Assembly: GCF_026000375.1 (NCBI RefSeq)
Contig: NZ_AP026708.1
Span: forward strand, 2,234,501 to 2,298,500
Reading direction: 5' to 3'
Source of the DNA: Pseudodesulfovibrio portus
Lineage (GTDB): Bacteria > Desulfobacterota > Desulfovibrionia > Desulfovibrionales > Desulfovibrionaceae
Length of the DNA: 64,000 nt
Shown here: positions 57,685 to 64,000 of the stretch, piece by piece
Numbering within the stretch: position 1 is the stretch's first letter
How the letters are laid out: each line of letters starts with the position of its first letter
The notes under the pieces: model-generated
Told to the model about the DNA's origin: nothing
What the model saw: only the letters and a program-made list of their open reading frames with translations
The model's database searches: none
Made by a program: the position numbers and the translations under genes

Positions 57685-60477
57685 ATGGCCGAAACCGCAT
57701 TCCACACCCTGTCGGTGGATGAAGCCCTTGCCGCGCTGGACTCTTCCGCGCAGGGACTCTCCTCGCACGAGGCCGAGCAAAGGCTCGCGCTTCACGGCCC
57801 GAACGACCTCGTGGCGGCCAAGCCCCGATCCCGCCTTGCCATCCTCTTGTCGCAGTTCAAGGATCTGCTGGTTGTCGTGCTGATCCTGGCGGGCGTCATT
57901 TCCTTCGGCCTCGCCATTGTCGAGGATTCGTGGGAAAATTTTCGCAGCGGCGTGATCATTTTCCTCATCGTCGTCATCGACGCGATTCTCGGGTTCGACC
58001 AGGAATACAAGGCCAGCCAGATCGTCCGCAAGCTCCATTCGCTCATCCTTTCTCCGTCGCGCGCCATCCGCGACGGCATGCTCAAGGAGATTCCCCTTCA
58101 GTCCCTGGTGCCGGGCGACGTGGTCCGCATCGAGGAGGGGGACAAGATCCAGGCCGACCTGCGCATCATCGAAGCCGGCAACCTGCGCACCAACGAATTC
58201 AGCCTGACCGGTGAATCCATGCCTGTGGGCAAGATGACGGACCGCCTGGCGGACGATCTGACTCTGGGGGATCGCCGGAACATGGCGTTCGCCGGAACCA
58301 CGGTCGCCAGCGGGAGCGGGCTGGGCGTGACGACCCACACGGGCATGAACACCGAGCTGGGGAAGATAGCATCCATGGCCGAGGAGACCATGGAGGTCAG
58401 CTCGCCGCTTCAGGATGAACTGAACGTGCTGGCCATGCGGCTGACGGTCGTGGTCGTGGTCATCTGCGGGGGCATCCTGGCGCTGGCCTTGTGGCTGGGG
58501 CTGGATTGGCTGGTGGTGGTGACCTATGCCCTGGGAGTGGCCGTGGCCTGCGTCCCCCAGGCCCTTCCGGCTCAGTTGACCGTGGCCCTGGCCACGGCGA
58601 GCAAGCATCTGGCCGCGAAGAACGCCGTGGTGAAGAGCCTGCCCACCGTGGAGACCCTCGGCTCCACCAACGTCATCTGCACGGACAAGACCGGAACCGT
58701 CACCCGCAACGAGATGACCGTGACCCGGGCATGGGTCAATGGGAGGGACCTGGTCTTCACCGGCGTCGGCTACCGACCTGAAGGCGAGGTGCTGGATACG
58801 GGGGAAACCCCTGTGCCGGAGCAGGATATCCGGAAGATGTCGCTGTTCTTTCGGGCCGCCACCCTGGCGTCCGCAGGGACGGTTCACCCGCCGGACGAAT
58901 TCCACCAAGGCTGGTATGCCGTGGGTGATCCCACCGAGGCAGCGCTGGTCGTCATGTCCATGAAGGCCGGGATATTCGATTCGGGCGAGGGCGAAGAATT
59001 TTCGGAACTGCGTTGCTTCCCATTCGACTCGGTCCGAAAGCGCATGAGCTCCATACGGCGCTTCCCCGAAGGGCCTCTCGTGGTGCTGAAAGGCGCCACC
59101 GATCAGGTGCTCGATGTCTGCGGCTTCACGTTGAGGGATGGGGAAGTCCGGCCCGTGACGCAGACGGACAAGGAGCGCATCCGCGACCGGAACGTCGCCT
59201 TTTCCGTCCAGGCCCTGCGGGTGCTGGCCGTGGCCTATCGCCCGCTGGACAGCGCCCCGGAGCCCCTTTCGCCGGAGGAAGCCGAACGGGACATGATCTT
59301 CCTCGGCCTTGTCGGCATGATCGATCCGCCCCGGAGCGGCGTTCGGGAGGCCATGGGCAAGTGTCACGGTGCGGGCATAGACATTTACATGATTACCGGC
59401 GACCACGCGGCCACGGCCGAGGCCATTGCGAACGACATCGGGCTGGCGCGGGCCCGGGAACACATGCGTGTCGTGCGGGGGAAGGAAATGGAGGGTTTGT
59501 CCGATGAGGAACTCTCGGACATGATGCGTGAGCATTCCGCGTTGGTCTTTTCCCGGATGGACCCGGTGCACAAGCTGCGGGTGGTCCGGCTGCTCGGCGA
59601 TCTGGGCCGGGTGGTCGCCGTGACCGGCGACGGCATCAACGACGCCCCGGCGCTGAAACGGGCCCACATCGGCGTCGCCATGGGCAGGACCGGCGTGGAC
59701 GTGGCCAAGGAGACCGCCGAGGTCGTGCTGCTGGACGACAATTTTTCCACCCTTGTTGATGCCGTGGAGGAGGGGCGGGGAATATACAGCAATATCCGCA
59801 AGGTGGTGCTTGCCTCCCTGACGGCGAACATCGCCGAGCTTCTGGCCGTGCTTCTGGGGCTGGCCGGAATGGCCATGGGCAATTATGCCATCCCCATCCT
59901 GACGATTCAGATTCTCGCCATCGACCTGATGGCGGAAATCCTGCCTTTGACCTTCCTGTGTTTCGACCCGCCCACGCCCGAGGACATGCAGCGGCCGCCC
60001 CGGGACCGCGACGAGCACATTCTGAATTTCGCAACCGGCCTGGAAGTCGGCTTTCTGGGCGCGCTCATGGGAGTGTTGGCTGTGGCGAACTTCTTTTTCT
60101 ACATATATCGCCACGACCTGACGCTCGGGCCGGACGCCATCGGCACGCTGGAGTATGCGCGGGCCAGCGCCATGACCTGGCTGACCATGGCCTATTGCCA
60201 ATTCGTGAATATCCTGTCCTGCCGATACCGGAACACGACCATCTTCAACCGCAACATCCTGACAAACAGGGTGTTGCTCGCGTCCGTCATTATCTCGGCG
60301 GTGTTGACCATTGTTGCGGTCCATGCCCCCGGCATCGACCGTTTTCTGGAGTTCGCCCCCATAGGTGCCCGGGACTGGCTCCACGTTCTGGGCGCGGCTG
60401 CCGTCTTCCTCGCCGTTTGGGAGGGCACCAAGTGGCGGCGGCGAATCCTGTCCCGTTCCGGGGGGAAGCACCGTTGA
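57685..60477 (+). CDS. P2-type cation-transporting ATPase
   Basis: A 930-residue P-type ATPase; GGAG lies six bases before the ATG. It has an N-terminal cation-ATPase domain (LSVDEALAALDSSAQGLSSH), the TGES actuator motif (SLTGESMPVGK), phosphorylated D334 in CTDKTGT, KGAT, TGDGINDAP (about 647-655) and about ten membrane helices. The M4 motif reads VPQALPA (Q292) where calcium pumps have PEGLP. The C-terminal helices carry QILAIDLMAEILPLTF. The ion could be calcium, sodium or another cation; the Gln argues against a standard calcium site. Confidence 0.92.
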   Translation: MAETAFHTLSVDEALAALDSSAQGLSSHEAEQRLALHGPNDLVAAKPRSRLAILLSQFKDLLVVVLILAGVISFGLAIVEDSWENFRSGVIIFLIVVIDAILGFDQEYKASQIVRKLHSLILSPSRAIRDGMLKEIPLQSLVPGDVVRIEEGDKIQADLRIIEAGNLRTNEFSLTGESMPVGKMTDRLADDLTLGDRRNMAFAGTTVASGSGLGVTTHTGMNTELGKIASMAEETMEVSSPLQDELNVLAMRLTVVVVVICGGILALALWLGLDWLVVVTYALGVAVACVPQALPAQLTVALATASKHLAAKNAVVKSLPTVETLGSTNVICTDKTGTVTRNEMTVTRAWVNGRDLVFTGVGYRPEGEVLDTGETPVPEQDIRKMSLFFRAATLASAGTVHPPDEFHQGWYAVGDPTEAALVVMSMKAGIFDSGEGEEFSELRCFPFDSVRKRMSSIRRFPEGPLVVLKGATDQVLDVCGFTLRDGEVRPVTQTDKERIRDRNVAFSVQALRVLAVAYRPLDSAPEPLSPEEAERDMIFLGLVGMIDPPRSGVREAMGKCHGAGIDIYMITGDHAATAEAIANDIGLARAREHMRVVRGKEMEGLSDEELSDMMREHSALVFSRMDPVHKLRVVRLLGDLGRVVAVTGDGINDAPALKRAHIGVAMGRTGVDVAKETAEVVLLDDNFSTLVDAVEEGRGIYSNIRKVVLASLTANIAELLAVLLGLAGMAMGNYAIPILTIQILAIDLMAEILPLTFLCFDPPTPEDMQRPPRDRDEHILNFATGLEVGFLGALMGVLAVANFFFYIYRHDLTLGPDAIGTLEYARASAMTWLTMAYCQFVNILSCRYRNTTIFNRNILTNRVLLASVIISAVLTIVAVHAPGIDRFLEFAPIGARDWLHVLGAAAVFLAVWEGTKWRRRILSRSGGKHR

Positions 60478-60516
60478 TCACGCCCGAAGGCGCGGGCGCA
60501 TGCGGATAAACGGAAT

Positions 60517-60548
60517 CCGGCCTTTGGGCAGGCTTGCCCAAAGGCCGG
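60517..60548. terminator. Hairpin between convergent genes
   Basis: A perfect 14-bp stem, CCGGCCTTTGGGCA/TGCCCAAAGGCCGG with loop GGCT, midway between the ATPase and cysS stops. No T-run is present, so it may act as a structural or RNA-stabilising hairpin. Confidence 0.55.
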
Positions 60549-60597
60549 TGAATCGGAATTGTGCGTTACGCAGATCCGGGGGCGGGGGTTCCCGGCC

Positions 60598-62055
60598 CTA
60601 GATCACGTCCCAGGTCGCGCCCTGTGGCGTGTCCTTCACTTCCACGTTCATGGCGGCCAGCTCATCGCGGATGGCGTCGGACTTTTCAAAGTCCTTGTCC
60701 TTGCGGGCCTGTTGGCGTGCGTCCAGCAGTTCCTGGACCTTGGCCGGGTCGATGCCGGCGCGGGCGGCGCGGTTGTCGCGCAGCTCGGTCAGGAATTCGA
60801 CGGGCTCGCGTTCGAAGATGCCGAGGACGGCTCCCCATTGGGCCACGTCCTTCTTGAGGCGCTCGAACAGGTCGCGGCCGCCTTCCGACTTGCGCAGGTT
60901 CTTGTCCTCGCACACGCGCCCGGCCAGGCGGACGGCGGAGAACACGTGGCCGAGGGCCCCGGCGGTGTTCATGTCGTCTTCCATGGCCTCTATGAAGCTT
61001 TTCTCGATCTGGTCGAGCTCGCCGGTCAGCTCCTCGGGGAACGGGGATTTCTTCCATTTGGACTTGGCCAGCTCCACGTCCACCTGATTGAGGGCGGAGT
61101 AGATTCGGCGAATGCCCTTTTCGGCCTCTTCCAGGGCGTCGAAGGAGAAGTCCAGCGGGCTCCTGTAGTGCATGGTCAGCAGGAAATAGCGCAGGGTCTC
61201 GGGCAGGAACTTGTCCAGGATGTCGCGGATGGTGAAGAAGTTGCCGAGCGATTTGGACATCTTTTCGGAGTTGATCTGCACGAACCCGTTGTGCACCCAG
61301 TAGTTGGCGAACGGCTTGCCGGTCGCCGCCTCGCTCTGAGCCACCTCGTTCTCGTGGTGGGGGAAGGCCAGGTCCTGGCCGCCGCCGTGGATGTCCAGCG
61401 GCAGGGGGGCGTATTTTTCGCTCATGGCCGAGCACTCCAGGTGCCAGCCGGGGCGACCGAGGCCCCACGGGGATTCCCAGGACGGCTCGCCGGGCTTGGC
61501 CGCCTTCCACAGGGCAAAGTCGAGGGGGTCCTGTTTTTCCTCGCCCGGTGCGATGCGCGCGCCGGACTCCAGCTCGTCGATGTTGCGGCCCGACAGCTTG
61601 CCGTAGCCGTCGAACGAGCGGACCTTGAAATACACGTCGCCGGACGGGGTGGCGTAGGCGTGGCCTTTCTCGATGAGATGTTCGGTCAGCTTGATCATCT
61701 CCGGGATGTGCTCGGTGCACTTGGGCTCGACAGAAGGGCGCTGGATGGCCAGCCGGTCCATGTCCACGTAGAACTCGCCGATGAACTTTTCGGCGATCTC
61801 GGCGGCTTCCTTGCCCACCTCGCCCGCGCGCTTGATGATCTTGTCGTCGATGTCCGTGAAGTTGCGGATGAAGGTGACGTCATATCCCTTGTGCTTCAGA
61901 TAGCGGTAGAGCACGTCAAAGACCACGCTGGAGCGGGCGTGGCCGATGTGGCAGAGGTCGTAGGCCGTGATGCCGCAGACGTACATGTTCACGTCGTTGC
62001 CGTTCGCCGGGACGAAGTCCTCTTTTCGCCGTTTCAGGGTGTTGTACAATCTCAT
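60598..62055 (-). CDS. cysS: Cysteinyl-tRNA synthetase
   Basis: A 485-residue class I aminoacyl-tRNA synthetase that charges tRNA-Cys in the cytoplasm. The zinc-binding [16 protein letters not shown] holds the HIGH motif at 36-39; KMSKSLGNF lies near residue 265; the metal/substrate site [19 protein letters not shown] is clear. The C-terminal helical anticodon-binding domain ends in the usual conserved stretch ([20 protein letters not shown]). GGAG precedes the ATG. It lies 43 bases after the membrane-anchored protein gene on the same strand. Confidence 0.98.
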   Translation of the reverse strand: MRLYNTLKRRKEDFVPANGNDVNMYVCGITAYDLCHIGHARSSVVFDVLYRYLKHKGYDVTFIRNFTDIDDKIIKRAGEVGKEAAEIAEKFIGEFYVDMDRLAIQRPSVEPKCTEHIPEMIKLTEHLIEKGHAYATPSGDVYFKVRSFDGYGKLSGRNIDELESGARIAPGEEKQDPLDFALWKAAKPGEPSWESPWGLGRPGWHLECSAMSEKYAPLPLDIHGGGQDLAFPHHENEVAQSEAATGKPFANYWVHNGFVQINSEKMSKSLGNFFTIRDILDKFLPETLRYFLLTMHYRSPLDFSFDALEEAEKGIRRIYSALNQVDVELAKSKWKKSPFPEELTGELDQIEKSFIEAMEDDMNTAGALGHVFSAVRLAGRVCEDKNLRKSEGGRDLFERLKKDVAQWGAVLGIFEREPVEFLTELRDNRAARAGIDPAKVQELLDARQQARKDKDFEKSDAIRDELAAMNVEVKDTPQGATWDVI

Positions 62056-62098
62056 TGATTTACTCCGTTTTTACGCTATTGGAATCATTATGTTTTAA

Positions 62099-62980
62099 TT
62101 AAATTTGGTCGTCCGAGTCGGTTTCTATCTTCATGTCCAGCAGACGCAGGTTTTCCATCAGGTCGCGGCCCATGAAGAAATAGAGCACGGGCACCGGGTC
62201 CTCGGGCGTCGCCGAGACGGTCATGGTGCCGGGGTCGGTCACGAACCGTTTCAGGCCGAGCATGACGTTCTCGGCCTGGGCGTTGTCCTGGGCGCGGGCG
62301 TAGTCTGCCAGCCCGCCCAGTTCGGCGGCGATGCGGGCCACGGTCACGTCGGTGGACGAGTCCATCTTCTTGGCCCAGTCCGCGATCAGGTGGTCCATGA
62401 GGCTCAGGTTCGTGAAATCCAGGGTCGCCGCCTTGATGCGGACGCCGATGAGCTGCTCCAGCCGCGGGGTGACCATGTCGAGCTGGTCGATCTGGCCGCT
62501 CAGCCGGGCGCGGCCCAGGTCGTCGTCGTGCAGGGAGAGTTCCTTTATGGTCAGGGTGGCCGTGTCCGGGGAGTAGGTGTAGTCCAGGGACGCCTCGCCC
62601 TTGACCGAGGAGATGCCCATTTTCTGCATGGGCGCGGCCCAGCTGCCGAAATTCGCGTAGGTGACCGGGATGTCCAGACCGGAACAGGTGGCCGTGGCAT
62701 AGTAGGGCAGCGGGTTGAGTTGGTCGAAGGCGAGGATGAGGAGCTTGGCCGCCGTGAAATGGTGGCCCGAGGGCAGGGTGGCCCGCACGTCGGTCAGGCC
62801 CACGGTGTGGTCCAGGATGTTGACCGAGCAGTCCGCATAGTCGAGCCGCAGCCCCTTGGTCTCGGCCACGGCCTTGTTGAGCCCTTTTTCCACCTCGTTT
62901 TCGATGAACCAGCCGACTCCGGCGGCGCACACGGCCACGAAGATGACGAAGGAGATGAGAAATTTCCAGATCGGCCGCAT
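62099..62980 (-). CDS. Membrane-anchored periplasmic protein of unknown function
   Basis: A 293-residue protein with one N-terminal transmembrane segment (FLISFVIFVAVCAAGVGWFI) and a large periplasmic part of predicted beta strands (DVRATLPSGHHFTAAKLLIL, GEASLDYTYSPDTATLTIKE). It recalls AsmA/DUF2125-like lipid-associated envelope proteins in general style, but I cannot assign a family. It starts 3 bases after ispDF stops and precedes cysS, so the three may be one transcription unit. Confidence 0.8.
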   Translation of the reverse strand: MRPIWKFLISFVIFVAVCAAGVGWFIENEVEKGLNKAVAETKGLRLDYADCSVNILDHTVGLTDVRATLPSGHHFTAAKLLILAFDQLNPLPYYATATCSGLDIPVTYANFGSWAAPMQKMGISSVKGEASLDYTYSPDTATLTIKELSLHDDDLGRARLSGQIDQLDMVTPRLEQLIGVRIKAATLDFTNLSLMDHLIADWAKKMDSSTDVTVARIAAELGGLADYARAQDNAQAENVMLGLKRFVTDPGTMTVSATPEDPVPVLYFFMGRDLMENLRLLDMKIETDSDDQI

Positions 62981-62983
62981 GGA

Positions 62984-64000
62984 TCACATCTCCCGCAGGC
63001 CGGTGACCGAAGCCACGGCCTTGATGCCTTTTTTCTGGCCGGTGAAGCCGAGGGTTTCCTCGGTGGTGGCCTTGAAATTCACCTGATGCGCTTCCAGCCC
63101 CAGGAGTCGGCAGATGTTCTTGGCTATCTGGGCGGCATGGGGCGCGAGCCGGGGGATCTGCGTGACCACCGTCAGGTCCGCGTGTACGACGCGCACCCCG
63201 GCCTGTTCGGCCATGGCCAGGGTCTCGCGCAGGAGCACCCCGCTGTCGGCGTTCTTGAACCTGGGGTCCGTGTCCGGGAAATGGCGCCCGATGTCGCCGC
63301 CGCCGAAGGTGCCGAGAATGCCGTCGGCAAGGGCGTGCAGGAGCACGTCGCCGTCCGAGTGGGCGATGACGGTCGGGCCGCCGGGGATCGGCACGCCGCC
63401 GAGCACCAGGGGCCGGTCGTTGTCCCCGCCGAAGCGGTGCACGTCGTAGCCCCAGCCCACGCACGGGACCGTGGTCCCGGCCTCTTCGAGCCGTTTCAGG
63501 TCCTCGGGCACGGTGATCTTGATGTTGGCCGCCTCGCCGGGGATGGTGACCACCTCGGCCAGCCGCTCGACCATGGACGCGTCGTCCGTGACCTCCCAGC
63601 CCTCCTTGTCGGCCCGGTCGTGTGCCTCCCTGAGCAGCCCCGTCTCGAACGCCTGGGGCGTCTGCACCGCAGCCAGCTCGGCCCGGTTCAGGGTCTCGGC
63701 GACCGTGGTCCCGGCCACCCGCTTGACGGTGTCGGTCACCGGGACGGTCGGGATCACGCTGCGCGCGCCGTCCTGCAGGGCGTCGATGAGGTCGGTGAGG
63801 ATGCGGGCCGAGGCGAACGGGCGGGCCGAATCGTGGACCAGCACGCCGCCGCAATCGGCGGGCAGGGCGGAAAGGCCGTTGCGGACCGAGTCCTGCCGCC
63901 GGTCGCCGCCGGGGGCCACGGCCCACCGGATGCCGAGGTCCTCGGACTTGAAGTATTGGCGGAGCGTCTTTTCCATGGCCGCGACGTCGTCGGGCGGGAA
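62984..64000 (-). CDS. ispDF: Bifunctional IspD-IspF isoprenoid enzyme (5' end cut off)
   Basis: The frame is open at the right edge, so the N-terminus, including the IspD nucleotide-binding glycine loop, is missing; about 338 codons remain. The IspD part (4-diphosphocytidyl-methylerythritol synthase) shows VLVHDSARPF, VIPTVPVTDTVKRV, TPQAF and TDDASMVE. The fused IspF part (cyclodiphosphate synthase) shows GWGYDVHRFG, AHSDGDVLLHALADGILG and FKATTEETLGFTG. Together they perform two steps of the methylerythritol-phosphate pathway; fused forms are known in alpha-, delta- and epsilon-proteobacteria. Confidence 0.97.
   Translation of the reverse strand, partial: FPPDDVAAMEKTLRQYFKSEDLGIRWAVAPGGDRRQDSVRNGLSALPADCGGVLVHDSARPFASARILTDLIDALQDGARSVIPTVPVTDTVKRVAGTTVAETLNRAELAAVQTPQAFETGLLREAHDRADKEGWEVTDDASMVERLAEVVTIPGEAANIKITVPEDLKRLEEAGTTVPCVGWGYDVHRFGGDNDRPLVLGGVPIPGGPTVIAHSDGDVLLHALADGILGTFGGGDIGRHFPDTDPRFKNADSGVLLRETLAMAEQAGVRVVHADLTVVTQIPRLAPHAAQIAKNICRLLGLEAHQVNFKATTEETLGFTGQKKGIKAVASVTGLREM

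Noticed and set aside
57448-60471. Open reading frame of about 1000 codons on the minus strand, antisense to the P-type ATPase
   Set aside because: It is low-complexity (rich in His, Gly, Gln, Arg) with no domain, while the plus-strand frame has every P-type ATPase motif; long antisense frames are common in GC-rich DNA.

Overview
The window is a GC-rich, gene-dense piece of bacterial chromosome. The combination of a four-heme CxxCH cytochrome, a B12-dependent class II ribonucleotide reductase, a fused IspD-IspF enzyme, a motA-motB-motB-fliLNOPQ motility block, many Tat/TPR/HD-GYP proteins and hairpin-rich intergenic repeats points to a motile Desulfovibrionaceae-type sulfate reducer (Pseudodesulfovibrio/Desulfovibrio). 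This is an inference from gene content; there is no rRNA gene here to prove it. I found no tRNA, rRNA, CRISPR array, transposase or phage genes.

Layout. 0-3.5 kb (minus): two tandem TPR proteins with degenerate receiver domains, an MBL-fold hydrolase and a small Cys-rich protein. 3.5-9 kb: a STAS-like protein and dapF, a hairpin-rich non-coding stretch, a class I aminotransferase, and an SRPBCC protein followed by a MerR-methyltransferase fusion. 9-18.4 kb: nrdJ, a Tat-exported DUF362 protein overlapping an unusual HAD protein, a BepA-like M48 lipoprotein, a glutamine amidotransferase, a periplasmic binding protein and small exported proteins. 18.4-26.2 kb: uvrA, an HD-GYP protein, an orphan PEP-CTERM-type protein behind a likely sigma-54 promoter, and a FetA-FetB-TPR operon. 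26.3-31.2 kb: two copies of an HTH-cupin regulator plus acyl-CoA ligase cassette. 31.2-35.2 kb (minus): a small protein, rlmH, a metallophosphoesterase and a Lon-family AAA protease.

35.3-42.9 kb (minus) is the most unusual region: one seven-gene operon of exported proteins. It opens with a beta-propeller protein carrying a heme-type CxxCH motif, followed by three consecutive pairs of a glycine-start secreted protein and a large protein with a shared N-terminal domain and a C-terminal peptidoglycan-binding domain. I recognise no described system with this layout; it is my main candidate for an undescribed cell-surface assembly.

43-64 kb: a membrane protein with a geranylgeranyl-reductase-like flavoprotein; the flagellar export/motor operon, which starts with yggS and has a near-consensus sigma-28 promoter; a Tat-exported HD-type protein; topA; a tetraheme cytochrome; rsmG; a P2-type ATPase with an altered membrane motif; cysS; a membrane-anchored protein; and a 5'-truncated ispDF at the right edge.

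Several intergenic regions hold repeat families: four copies of a G/C-stem hairpin element (11.5, 28.6, 28.8 and 51.3 kb), two long palindromes with covarying arms (55.3 and 56.7 kb), and a tandemly duplicated structured element after topA. Starts were chosen from Shine-Dalgarno sequences and from alignment with paralogs or known families. All functional statements rest on motif recognition without database searches.
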